DNA from: Cryomorphaceae bacterium
GTDB lineage: Bacteria > Bacteroidota > Bacteroidia > Flavobacteriales > Crocinitomicaceae
Length of the DNA stretch: 20,910 nucleotides
Assembly (NCBI GenBank): GCA_021298235.1
Contig: JAJTDX010000040.1
Coordinates: 1 to 20,910 of the forward strand
Reading direction: 5' to 3'
Every line of letters starts with the position of its first letter. Position 1 is the first letter of the stretch. The notes beneath the pieces are model-generated. The model saw only the letters and a list, made by a program, of their open reading frames with translations. It did no database searches and had not been told where the DNA came from. This document shows positions 1 to 8,520 of the stretch, in pieces. The translations under genes and the position numbers were made by a program.

Positions 1-1691
1 TTGAATTTAATCGTCTTGATCGGATTAATTCGGGAAATAATGACACTGGGAATAACCAATGTCCCTAAACAGATTATAAGCGTTAGCCCATTTATTCCCA
101 GAATGTGCCATAGATTAATATTCACCGGTACTTTGTCGATATAATATATCGCCTGATCCAGTTTGATTAGCCCGAAGTGGCTTTGTAAAACACAAAATGA
201 CAAGCCGATAATATTTCCCAAGAGCATTCCTCGTAACATGAGGTAACCTGCTTGGTAAAGGAAAATTTTTCGAATAGACCAATCGGATGCTCCCATAGCC
301 TTCATGATTCCAATAAAATTGCTCCGCACTAGAATCAATACGAACAGTGCCGATCCCATATTGATGACCCCTATAAGGATCATTAAGCTCAGGATAATTA
401 TGACATTGATATCCAGAAAGCCTAGCCAAACGAATATATCTTGTTGGTCTTCTTGAATACTCCGAACGGCCAGTGATTCATTATGCTCATTCGGTATGAG
501 GGCAACTTTCTTTTTAACATGACCAGCAATTTTTTCAAGCTTATCCCAATCTGAAACAAGAATTTCAAATCCGCCCACATAATTTTCAAAACTTCCTTTT
601 CCTTGTTTTTGTTCAAAGATTAGCTCTTTTTCTCCAGCATTGATCTTAAATTTTGTACCTGTTTGATTGATAATTTGTTTCGTGATTTCTCCAGAAGGAT
701 TGGACTGGATTAGACAAGGGGCTGTTCTTTTACCATTTAACTTAATGCTCAGCGTCGAAGTATCCGGGATAGATTGAATAACATTTTTTCCATTCACATC
801 TTTGATAAAATCAGCTGCGACAAGTCGTATGACAGTGTCTTTGTCAGGACAGATCGTAAAGCCCTGGTATGAGTCAAAACCTTTTCCCCAATCAAAGAGA
901 TAATTTCCGTTTCCTCCAACGACATTGCCTTTCACTATAAGTTCTCCGTTGAATAGAGTATCCGGAATCTCAATCGATGCTTGTATACCCCAGTCATTGA
1001 GTTGTTGAACACATCGAATATCTCCGAGTACCATGCGCTTGTCGAATTCCTCAAGTCCCGTTCGGTAAATTCCACTTAAGAAAAATTCCCTTTTAACTGG
1101 TTGGGACTTTACAAAGAATGCTTTTACCACATTCCCTACTTTCAGATTGAGGTCCTTGGCAATTTTCTCCGAAACCATTATTTCGTTTGACATCGTTGCA
1201 GAGCAAAGGTTGGGAAGTCTTCCCGAGATCAAATGGGTTTTAAAAAAGGAAAGGTCATAGGTCGCGTTCACCCCTTTGAGCACCGCACCGGAAATTTCCT
1301 GTTGCGTGTAGGTTGTATCTCCTTTAAATGAAGACTGGACACGGTCTCTTTTTTCAGACTGTAATATAACCGGTTTGTATGCGACTGGGTTTACTGAGGC
1401 GATGCCATCTGACTTAAGGAGATTAGGAACGAATTTCTGATCTTTTAGCATCGGATCGCTTTCAAAGATTCGCTGGTCACCGGAGGCTGTGACAATGATG
1501 TGAGATCCGAACCCCGATACTTTTTCACTGATTTCTTTTTGGAACCCAGTGGCTACTGCGACAGTGATTAAGTTAACAACAATGGCAAGTGCAATACTTA
1601 TTACTGAGATTCGGACAATCGGTCGGGAAACCTTTTTATTTTGCAACTCGCTCTTAAGGAGTTTACCGGATATGAAACGTTCGAAAGACAA
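1..1691 (-). CDS. LolC/LolE/FtsX-type ABC transporter permease, 3' end cut by window edge
   Basis: An uninterrupted frame runs off position 1; 563 codons are visible from the chosen start. The last visible residues (RINPIKTIKF) resemble the usual family C terminus, so little is probably missing. The protein has a short cytoplasmic N terminus, TM1 (about residues 27-50), a large periplasmic domain (about 51-420), and three more TM segments (about 425-455, 478-505, 527-552). The conserved block GIMKAMGASDWSIRKIFLYQ lies at 461-480. Known relatives partner an ABC ATPase to extract lipoproteins or drive other periplasmic work from the inner membrane. The start is the TTG at 1691, because translation from there (MSFERFISGK) matches the family's usual beginning; an ATG at 1721 would add ten residues. 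The periplasmic domain carries an extra segment of about 130 residues (about 236-368). The substrate is unknown, and no ATPase gene is visible. Confidence 0.88.
   Translation of the reverse strand, partial: MSFERFISGKLLKSELQNKKVSRPIVRISVISIALAIVVNLITVAVATGFQKEISEKVSGFGSHIIVTASGDQRIFESDPMLKDQKFVPNLLKSDGIASVNPVAYKPVILQSEKRDRVQSSFKGDTTYTQQEISGAVLKGVNATYDLSFFKTHLISGRLPNLCSATMSNEIMVSEKIAKDLNLKVGNVVKAFFVKSQPVKREFFLSGIYRTGLEEFDKRMVLGDIRCVQQLNDWGIQASIEIPDTLFNGELIVKGNVVGGNGNYLFDWGKGFDSYQGFTICPDKDTVIRLVAADFIKDVNGKNVIQSIPDTSTLSIKLNGKRTAPCLIQSNPSGEITKQIINQTGTKFKINAGEKELIFEQKQGKGSFENYVGGFEILVSDWDKLEKIAGHVKKKVALIPNEHNESLAVRSIQEDQQDIFVWLGFLDINVIIILSLMILIGVINMGSALFVLILVRSNFIGIMKAMGASDWSIRKIFLYQAGYLMLRGMLLGNIIGLSFCVLQSHFGLIKLDQAIYYIDKVPVNINLWHILGINGLTLIICLGTLVIPSVIISRINPIKTIKF
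588..986 (-). other. Extra segment inserted in the periplasmic domain of the FtsX-type permease
   Basis: Residues about 236-368 of the permease separate two blocks that are normally close together in Bacteroidota LolC/LolE relatives: DKRMVLGDIRCVQQLNDWG before, and ENYVGGFEILVSDWDKLE after. The segment is hydrophilic, begins around EIPDTLFNG, holds two cysteines (281 and 326), and is predicted by eye to be beta-rich. The boundaries come from memory of family members, so they are approximate. Confidence 0.5.
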
Positions 1692-2944
1692 CCTGCACTT
1701 TTTTGAAGCGCTAAGGTACATAAAGCATTTTTCGTTCAAAAGTGTTTTTCTTCTTTTGATCTTGTCATCTTGTGCATTGCCCAGAAAAGGAAATAATCAT
1801 AAGGACGATCCTATTGAGATCAAGGAAGAGGCTATAATAAATACGGAGAGTGAGACTCGGGATGAGGTCGCTCATATCCATACATTGCAAAAACCACTTC
1901 TTGGGATTGACAGGCTTCACCTTTTCCTGGATTCCCTGAATGGGAAAAAAATTGCTGTTGTTGGTAATCAAACATCCATGGTTGGAAAACAACATTTAGT
2001 CGATACACTGCTCGCACTGAAGTTAAATGTCATTAAAGTTTTCGCTCCAGAGCATGGTTTTCGTGGGGATATTGATGCAGGGGAGAAAGTGCACACCGTG
2101 ACAGACGAGAAAACAGGACTGCCCATTATTTCTCTGTATGGCACCAATAAGAAACCTCAAAAAGAACAATTAGAGGATGTTGATATAGTAATTTATGATA
2201 TTCAGGATGTAGGTGTGCGTTTTTATACGTATATCTCCACGTTGCATTATGTAATGGAGGCTTGCGCAGAAAATGGAAAACAATTGGTCGTCCTAGATCG
2301 TCCTAATCCGAACGGACACTATGTGGATGGACCAGTTCGGGAACCTGAGTTCCGCTCATTTATTGGAATGCACCCTGTTCCAATTGTCTATGGAATGACC
2401 ATTGGCGAATACGCAATGATGATCAACGGTGAAGGTTGGCTAGACGATAAGATGAAATGCAAGCTGTGGGTCATTCCATGTAGAAATTACACGCATAAAT
2501 CTAGGTATGTTCTTCCTGTTCCTCCTTCGCCTAACCTGCGATCGGAATTATCCATTACACTTTATCCCAGCTTATGTTTATTTGAGGCAACTACTGTAAG
2601 CGTTGGAAGAGGTACATCTCAACCTTTTGAAGTCTTTGGACACCCTAAGTTTCCCATAGGTAATTTTAGTTTTGTTCCGCACATGTTATGGTGTTAATTT
2701 GAATGGAACAATCAATAAAAGAAAATACGAGCTCAATTTAAATTACCTTATTCAGGCAAAGGATCTGTTGGGCGACTCGATTGCATACATTGATCAAGTG
2801 AGTTTCTTTAATCGACTTGCCGGAACTGCAAAACTTAAAGATCAGCTCAATGCAGGATGGACGGCAAAAGAAATCCGTGAAACATGGAAGCCCGGCCTTG
2901 AAGAGTTCAAGAAAATCCGACAAAAATACTTGTTATACGACTAA
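1672..2944 (+). pseudogene. namZ: NamZ-like (DUF1343) exo-beta-N-acetylmuramidase lipoprotein, broken by an indel near 2680
   Basis: DUF1343 (NamZ family) enzymes release terminal N-acetylmuramic acid from peptidoglycan fragments. The N terminus is a lipoprotein signal (SFKSVFLLLILSSC, lipid-acceptor Cys34). Family hallmarks follow in order: VVGNQTS, FAPEHGFRGDIDAGEKV, ISLYG, DIVIYDIQDVGVRFYTYIST, VVLDRPNPNG and GRGTSQPFEVFG. The frame stops at 2695-2697 just after NFSFVP. The C-terminal part continues in the next frame from about 2678 (RTCYGVNLNG) to [12 protein letters not shown] and TAA at 2942-2944. About 10-20 family residues normally lying between these blocks also appear absent, so this looks like a small out-of-frame deletion, not a single-base error. 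The start is the only ATG upstream of the signal peptide; it overlaps the 5' end of the divergent permease. The gene's end overlaps purE by two bases. It is either a real pseudogene or an assembly error. Confidence 0.82.
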
Positions 2945-3429
2945 GGATTTTTCAATTTAGCTGCGCTCTCGAGAACATGAGATTTTAATTCCTCCATATA
3001 TGTTTCCATACGCTTCAAAACCTCCGGGTTTGAAGCGCCTAAAATCTTCGCGGCTAAAATTCCAGCATTTTTCGCGGCGTTAAGAGCAACAGTGGCAACA
3101 GGTATTCCATTTGGCATTTGCAGAATAGAAAGGATACTATCCCAACCATCTATTGAATTTGAAGATTTCACTGGTACTCCAATGACTGGTAGTGGTGTCA
3201 GAGAGGCTGTCATACCGGGCAGGTGTGCTGCACCTCCAGCACCGGCGATTATAACTTTTATTCCTCTCATGTGAGCTGTTTTGGCATATTCAAACATCTT
3301 CTCAGGTGTTCTGTGTGCTGAGACGATATCCACTTCGACGGAGATACCAAATTCTTTAAGTATTGTTACTGCATCCTCCATAACTGGTAGATCAGATGCA
3401 CTCCCCATAATGATACCCACTTCTGCCAT
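2941..3429 (-). CDS. purE: N5-carboxyaminoimidazole ribonucleotide mutase (PurE, class I)
   Basis: PurE interconverts N5-CAIR and CAIR in de novo purine synthesis in the cytoplasm. The 162-residue length is normal for the stand-alone bacterial class I enzyme. Signature elements are the SxSD-type phosphate/substrate loop (GSASDLP, residues 9-15), the catalytic histidine in SAHRTP (His39), and the glycine-rich block [12 protein letters not shown]. The C-terminal block [17 protein letters not shown] also matches the family. The ATG at 3429 gives the standard N terminus. The partner gene purK is not in view. The TAG stop overlaps the stop of the convergent NamZ-like gene by two bases, with no terminator between them. 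A good TAnnTTTG box sits 17 bases upstream of the start. Confidence 0.96.
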   Translation of the reverse strand: MAEVGIIMGSASDLPVMEDAVTILKEFGISVEVDIVSAHRTPEKMFEYAKTAHMRGIKVIIAGAGGAAHLPGMTASLTPLPVIGVPVKSSNSIDGWDSILSILQMPNGIPVATVALNAAKNAGILAAKILGASNPEVLKRMETYMEELKSHVLESAAKLKNP

Positions 3430-3445
3430 TCAATATTTTTATTTT

Positions 3446-3453
3446 CAAAGGTA
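3446..3453 (-). promoter_or_regulatory. Bacteroidota -7 promoter box for purE
   Basis: On the minus strand this reads TACCTTTG, a perfect match to TAnnTTTG, the -7 element of the Bacteroidota housekeeping sigma factor. It lies 16 bases before the purE ATG, which implies a very short leader. I see no convincing -33 TTTG partner. Confidence 0.5.
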
Positions 3454-3523
3454 GTAAAATTGTTACGCCGGCCTGCACCCATAACCTGTCGATTGAATGC
3501 TTTTTTCAGTACGCTGAATATTC

Positions 3524-3555
3524 TTGCTTTATGGAGCATTCCGATAATAGATTCG
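3524..3555 (+). promoter_or_regulatory. Possible promoter of the SprB-repeat protein gene
   Basis: A TTG (3524-3526) is followed after 21 bases by TAGATTCG (3548-3555), which matches TAnnTTTG at five of its six fixed positions. The start codon is 21 bases further on. Spacing is acceptable for this phylum, but the imperfect -7 box keeps confidence low. Confidence 0.3.
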
Positions 3556-3576
3556 GACGAATTTTAACATAAGTAT

Positions 3577-6500
3577 ATGAAAAGGATTACTCAAATTGCA
3601 TGGGCTGTCTTCCTGGGTTGCGCAGGAACGGCTTACGCCCAACCGAGTACGTGTTCAGACAGGGTCACCTATGTGGCCTCAAAGAATATCGGACAAGTAG
3701 GCAACTTTCACCTCAAAGTAGGGGAACAGGAAAAAGCAGCACAAACTTATCACTATTCTGGACCCGGAAAAATTGACCGTGTTCGGGTTTATGGCACAAC
3801 CGCAACTACCGGTGGAGTTCCATTGAGAATTCAAGTTTTTTCAATCGATGCGAATGGAAGACCTAAGTTGGAAATTTCATCCGTGGATGCAATTTTTTGG
3901 TCAACGGACAATACGCAAGGGTATATTTCCGTCAACCTACCACTTGGAGGAACATATGTTGAAGATGATTTTGCCGTAGGAGTTACCGTTTTAAATGCGT
4001 GGCCTTGGGGTTCAGAATTTCAGCTGTCATATACCGGAGATGGAGAAGGATTAAGTGAAGATCTTGCCTCTATTGCCGGAACTTCGACAGGCAACAATTG
4101 GACAAGCGCCATGACTACGTTTAATAAAAACGGCGATTTTTATCTGGTACCGGAAATGTCTCATTATCTGAATGCCTTGATAAATGCGGAAACACGCTGT
4201 CTGGAAGTTTCAGAGGCATTGTTGTTTGAAAATCAAAGTGCGTTTACCAAAGACAGTATGTTCAACAGAATTTCAATGTCAGATTACAGCGGTTCAAATT
4301 TTCTTTACACATGGAATTTCGACGACGGCACTGCTGTTTCACATTCTATGTCACCATCCCATTCATTTACTGCAGCTGGAACTTATGATGTAACCCTAAC
4401 AGTTACTGTCGAAGGCTGGCAGGGTACATGTACGAATACACATACCTTTCCGGTCTCAGTTGGTTTAAATGCAGGCGTGTCAAATATCTTAAATGTTGGC
4501 TGCAACGGTGCAACAACAGGAAGTATTACCGGATCTGTTACAGGAGGAAGCTCACCTTATCAATACAGCCTCAATGGGATTCAATTTCAATCTTTAAATG
4601 TTTTCAATAATCTTTCAGCCGGATCAGGTACATTGACTGTTAGAGACGCTTTAGGATGTATTTCTGCAGAGGCATATTTGATCACTCAGCCGGCGGCACT
4701 CGGTTTTTCTTCGTTGACTTCAACCAATGCAAATTGCTCATCGAATGATGGGTCAATTTTGGCTATTGGTCAAGGCGGAAGTGGTTCATTGCTCTATAAA
4801 CTCGATGGTGGAACATTTCAGTCTTCGGGGAATTTTACCGGTTTGTCATCTGGAAGTTATGTTGTAACCATTAAAGATGCCAATGCGTGCTTGAAACAAG
4901 AGAATATTGTTGTGAATAATTTTGGGTCACCTGTGTTAACCTTGTTGAGTAAAACAAACATCAGCTGTAATGGATCTTCAGATGGTTCTATTCAACTTGC
5001 AGCCAGCGGCGGTACAGGTGCACATCAATTTAGTATCAATGGTGGGACGACTTATCAAACAAGTGGTACATTCACAGGTCTGCCTGCAGGAAGTTACTCT
5101 GTTTTAGTGAAGGATGCCGCAGGGTGTAAACAAGGATTTGTGGTAAAGCTCAATGAAGCCCTGCCTCTGGATTTCGATGCTTCTTTTTTAGCCCCGTCGT
5201 GTGCTAATTCTACCGATGCATTTCTAACAGTTCATTCTGCAACTGGAGGAATTGGTTCGTTCTCGTACAGTGTTGATGGGATTAACTATCAATCCTCTCC
5301 TGAATTTTCCAGTTTGTCCTCCGGGACCTATTTGGTTCATGTGAAAGATGCTGCAGGATGCGAAAAAGATATTCAATTCACAATACCTTCTACACCTGCT
5401 GTCGTTGCTACGACAACGTCAACTGCAGCAACCTGCAATGGTCTTTCTGATGGGATGGTATTAGTGAACTCAAATGGAGGAACAGCGCCGTATACATACA
5501 GTCTGAATGGAACTACATACCAAGCGAATGCTTTGTTTGGTGGACTTACCTCGGGAGCATATACAGTAACTGTTCGTGATGCACATAATTGTACTGTCCA
5601 AGTACCTGTAATTGTAGGTCAACCAGGTATTATTCAGGCATCAACGAGCGCAACGACTGCAACCTGCGGGGTGAATAATGGGGCAATCATAGCTGTAGCA
5701 AGTGGTGGATCAGGGTCAGGATATCAATATAGTCTGGACGGAACTTCTTTCAATACATCTGGATCGTTCAATGGTCTAAGTGCTGGAACTTATATTATCA
5801 CTGTGAGAGACGGTTCGATGTGCAAGAGAAACTTTACAGAATCAGTAGCAGATGCTGATGGACCAATTATTCAAACGCTAAATTCAACGGATGTTGGTTG
5901 TCATGATGGCAACGACGGTTCAATAACAGTTTCAAGTGTTTCTGGAGGAACAGGTACGTTGACCTATAGTTTAAATGCTCAAAACTGGAATTCATCCAAT
6001 CAATTTGTCAATCTTACGGCAGGATCATATACCGTTTTCGTCAAGGATGTGAATGGGTGTATCGGAACTTCTAGTGCGTTGTTAATTCAGCCGGATGCAT
6101 TTATAATTACTAAGACTTCGACAGATGTTTCCTGCCATGGTGGAACAAATGGAAGTGCAATTATTTTTGCCGCTGGTGGATCTGGCACACTTGCATATAG
6201 TATTGACAATGGTGACACTTATCAATCGAGCAATACATTCAGCGGATTGATGGCGGGGATCTACAAGGTTACGGTAAGAGATATTGCTTCATGTACGGGC
6301 ACAATCATTTTTTCGATCAATGAACCGGAAAGTATTCTCTTTACAACAGGTGTACTAAATGTTTCTTGTCATGGGGATCAGAATGGATCTATTTCCGTCA
6401 ATGCGAGTGGCGGAGTTGGAAACTATACATATAGCCTTGGAGGGCTGACTTACCAAAGTTCAAGTGTTTTTAATGGTTTGTCGGGTGCAATGTATCCCGT

Positions 6501-7266
6501 CTATGTGAAAGACGGAAATAATTGCGCTGCAGTACATTTTGTATATGTCTATGAGCCTGACTCTCTGCAGTTGGAAGCGAGTATTTATAATGTCGCTTGT
6601 GCGGGAGGAAATAATGGAGCAATTGATGTTACTGTAGTTGGTGGCGCAGGGAATAATTCTTATCTCTGGTCAACCGATGACGAGGTGCAGGACCTTCAGG
6701 ATCTTTCTGCAGGTGAATACCTTCTTCAGGTAATGGATCAGAATGGATGCGAAGCACTTCAAAGCTTTACAGTTACTGAACCGGAGATGCCATTGGTTAT
6801 TAATGCAGTTGTTACGTCAACCAATACCAATACGGGTCAAATCGATGCGACGGTAACAGGTGGTACGTCACCCTACAACTATGAATGGTCAGAAGGTTCT
6901 CTTACAGAAGATATTGATGGGCTCATCCCCGGGATCTATGTGCTGACAGTTACAGATGCCTCGGGCTGTGTTTCTTCTGGTCAGTTTACAGTTCAGAATA
7001 GTTTGTCCGTAGCTGAATCCAATGTTGATAATGAATTGCTCGTTTTTCCCAATCCTACGAATAATAAGGTGGTTTTGAATTGGAACAGCAATAACATTGT
7101 GAAGTATGAACTATTGGATCTGCAGGGAAAAGTACTTCTAAGTTCGCCAAATCAAACAAGCAAGGTTGAAGTGGATCTGAGTACAATGGGATCCGGCGTA
7201 TATCTCGTTCGGGTTTATAATTCTCAAGCACAATCAGTACTAACGAGGGTTCAGAAAATAGATTAA
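3577..7266 (+). CDS. Secreted multidomain adhesin: PKD-like domain, eleven SprB-type repeats, type IX sorting domain
   Basis: The 1229-residue protein begins with a signal peptide ending at AYAQ (about residues 1-22). An N-terminal beta-rich region (about 23-200) of unknown family follows, then a PKD-like domain (about 207-298) with the core YTWNFDDGT and HSFTAAGTYDVTLTVT. Residues 305-1144 are eleven tandem SprB-type repeats. A type A type IX sorting domain (about 1150-1229) begins VFPNPTNNK and ends near GVYLVRVYN. SprB repeats are named for the Flavobacterium johnsoniae gliding adhesin SprB, which the type IX machinery carries along the cell surface. This protein is far smaller than SprB and otherwise only shares the repeat. 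It is expected to be exported by Sec, then moved across the outer membrane by the type IX system and anchored or released. An adhesin or matrix role is inference. The gene stands alone, with a strong terminator after it. Confidence 0.9.
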   Translation: MKRITQIAWAVFLGCAGTAYAQPSTCSDRVTYVASKNIGQVGNFHLKVGEQEKAAQTYHYSGPGKIDRVRVYGTTATTGGVPLRIQVFSIDANGRPKLEISSVDAIFWSTDNTQGYISVNLPLGGTYVEDDFAVGVTVLNAWPWGSEFQLSYTGDGEGLSEDLASIAGTSTGNNWTSAMTTFNKNGDFYLVPEMSHYLNALINAETRCLEVSEALLFENQSAFTKDSMFNRISMSDYSGSNFLYTWNFDDGTAVSHSMSPSHSFTAAGTYDVTLTVTVEGWQGTCTNTHTFPVSVGLNAGVSNILNVGCNGATTGSITGSVTGGSSPYQYSLNGIQFQSLNVFNNLSAGSGTLTVRDALGCISAEAYLITQPAALGFSSLTSTNANCSSNDGSILAIGQGGSGSLLYKLDGGTFQSSGNFTGLSSGSYVVTIKDANACLKQENIVVNNFGSPVLTLLSKTNISCNGSSDGSIQLAASGGTGAHQFSINGGTTYQTSGTFTGLPAGSYSVLVKDAAGCKQGFVVKLNEALPLDFDASFLAPSCANSTDAFLTVHSATGGIGSFSYSVDGINYQSSPEFSSLSSGTYLVHVKDAAGCEKDIQFTIPSTPAVVATTTSTAATCNGLSDGMVLVNSNGGTAPYTYSLNGTTYQANALFGGLTSGAYTVTVRDAHNCTVQVPVIVGQPGIIQASTSATTATCGVNNGAIIAVASGGSGSGYQYSLDGTSFNTSGSFNGLSAGTYIITVRDGSMCKRNFTESVADADGPIIQTLNSTDVGCHDGNDGSITVSSVSGGTGTLTYSLNAQNWNSSNQFVNLTAGSYTVFVKDVNGCIGTSSALLIQPDAFIITKTSTDVSCHGGTNGSAIIFAAGGSGTLAYSIDNGDTYQSSNTFSGLMAGIYKVTVRDIASCTGTIIFSINEPESILFTTGVLNVSCHGDQNGSISVNASGGVGNYTYSLGGLTYQSSSVFNGLSGAMYPVYVKDGNNCAAVHFVYVYEPDSLQLEASIYNVACAGGNNGAIDVTVVGGAGNNSYLWSTDDEVQDLQDLSAGEYLLQVMDQNGCEALQSFTVTEPEMPLVINAVVTSTNTNTGQIDATVTGGTSPYNYEWSEGSLTEDIDGLIPGIYVLTVTDASGCVSSGQFTVQNSLSVAESNVDNELLVFPNPTNNKVVLNWNSNNIVKYELLDLQGKVLLSSPNQTSKVEVDLSTMGSGVYLVRVYNSQAQSVLTRVQKID
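4489..7008 (+). repeat. Eleven tandem SprB-type coding repeats of about 225 bp
   Basis: Each unit is about 70-77 residues. It carries an early Cys (as in SCxG), a central SGGxG, a YSxxG-YQSS-F-GL core, and a late SGxYxVxVxDAxxC. Repeats 1-9 have the YSLNG/YQSS core; repeats 10 and 11 switch to a Trp-Ser core (LWST, EWSE). Repeat 11 alone lacks the early Cys. The repeats are diverged at DNA level, so this is an old array, not a recent expansion. Confidence 0.88.
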
Positions 7267-7280
7267 AACCGCTTAAATAA

Positions 7281-7318
7281 AAACAAGAAAAGCGCGATTC
7301 TTCGCGCTTTTCTTGTTT
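7281..7318. terminator. Bidirectional hairpin terminator between convergent genes
   Basis: A perfect 16-bp inverted repeat (7281-7296 and 7303-7318, arms AAACAAGAAAAGCGCG and its complement) closes a 6-base loop. The GC-rich core sits at the loop, with A/T-rich arm ends giving a U-rich 3' side on both strands. It lies 14 bases after the adhesin stop and 13 bases past the hppD stop on the other strand, so it can serve both. Confidence 0.85.
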
Positions 7319-7331
7319 GTTGTAGAAGCTA

Positions 7332-8492
7332 TTAGAGTGTGCCTCTTTTTTCCTGTTCTCTTTCGATAGATTCGAACAATGCTTTAAAATTTCCTGCACC
7401 AAAGCCACGAGCACCCATCCTTTGGATGATCTCGAAGAAAAGCGTTGGCCTGTCTTCAACGGGCTTAGTAAAAATCTGAAGCAAGTACCCTTCTTCATCT
7501 GCATCAACGAGAATTCCCAGCTTTTGGATTTCCGAAATGGGTTCTTTCATAATCGACATGTGCTCTCCCAAACGTTCAGGTATTTCGTCATAGTATGCCT
7601 GAGGTGGAGAGGAGAGAAATTCAACGCCGCGCGCACGCAGCTGAGCGACGGTTTCTAAAATATTATCTGTTGCTACTGCGATGTGTTGTGGCCCCGGTCC
7701 CTCATAAAAATCCAAATATTCTTCTATCTGTGATCGTTTTTTTCCTTCAGCGGGTTCGTTGATAGGGAATTTGATTCGTCCATTGCCGTTGCTCATTACC
7801 TTGGACATCAGTGCAGAGTATTCCGTATGAATTTGTTTGTCATCGAATGAAAGGAAGTTCACGAATCCCATCACGTCCTCATACCATTTTACCCAAGTAT
7901 TCATTTCACCCCAACCGACATTTCCCACCATATGGTCAATAAACTTCAAACCTGCCGGTGCCGGGTTGTAGTCAGATTCCCATTTTTGATAGCCTGGTAA
8001 AAAAGGACCAGTATAGTTTTTGCGTTCAACGAAAAGATGTACAGTTTCACCATACGTGTAAATTCCCGATCGTACTACTTCTCCGTGCGCATCTTTTTCA
8101 ACAGTTGGTTCCATGAATGAACGTGCACCTCGCGAGGTGGTCTCCTCCCAAGACTTTCTGGCATCATCCACCCAAAGAGCAATTACTTTTACACCGTCAC
8201 CATGTTTCTTGACATGCTCTCCAATAGGTGAATCGCTCTTCAGAGCTGTTGTAAGTACCAACCGGATTTTGTCTTGTTTTAAAACATATGATGCCCGATC
8301 TTTAAGACCCGTTTCAAGCCCGGCATAGGCATGTGACTGAAATCCGAAAGCTGTTTTGTAATAGTGAGCTGCTTGTTTGGCATTTCCAACATAGAACTCG
8401 ACGTAATCTGTTCCTAACAAGGGAAGAAAATCTTGTGCTCCATCGAAGATTTTCTCAAGTCCATAATCGATATTTTTAATTTCTTTACTCAT
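7332..8492 (-). CDS. hppD: 4-hydroxyphenylpyruvate dioxygenase
   Basis: This non-haem Fe(II) enzyme converts 4-hydroxyphenylpyruvate to homogentisate in tyrosine breakdown. The 386-residue protein has the two vicinal-oxygen-chelate halves of the family. The three iron ligands are visible: His187 (FIDHMVGNV), His270 (GPQHIAVATDN) and Glu354 (LFFEIIQRMG). The C-terminal GARGFGAGNFKALFESIE block closes the active site in known structures. The ATG at 8492 is chosen because it starts just before the normal N terminus; a longer frame to 8558 would run into the upstream gene. It lies 28 bases downstream of hmgA on the same strand, so the two are almost certainly one operon whose products act in sequence. 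The hairpin at 7281-7318 ends the transcript. Confidence 0.96.
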   Translation of the reverse strand: MSKEIKNIDYGLEKIFDGAQDFLPLLGTDYVEFYVGNAKQAAHYYKTAFGFQSHAYAGLETGLKDRASYVLKQDKIRLVLTTALKSDSPIGEHVKKHGDGVKVIALWVDDARKSWEETTSRGARSFMEPTVEKDAHGEVVRSGIYTYGETVHLFVERKNYTGPFLPGYQKWESDYNPAPAGLKFIDHMVGNVGWGEMNTWVKWYEDVMGFVNFLSFDDKQIHTEYSALMSKVMSNGNGRIKFPINEPAEGKKRSQIEEYLDFYEGPGPQHIAVATDNILETVAQLRARGVEFLSSPPQAYYDEIPERLGEHMSIMKEPISEIQKLGILVDADEEGYLLQIFTKPVEDRPTLFFEIIQRMGARGFGAGNFKALFESIEREQEKRGTL

Positions 8493-8520
8493 ACTATTTT
8501 CTCTTTTAAATGTTAAATCA

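Noticed and set aside
115..616. Two short minus-strand open frames
   Set aside because: They lie in other frames of the FtsX-type permease, whose own frame is open through the whole region and has clear family motifs.
4489..7008. Periodic repeats as a CRISPR array
   Set aside because: The period is about 225 bp, the units are diverged and fully coding, and they match SprB-type protein repeats.
7055..7507. A 150-codon minus-strand frame overlapping the adhesin 3' end and hppD
   Set aside because: It crosses a terminator hairpin and overlaps two well-supported genes; its sequence shows no domain or composition signal.
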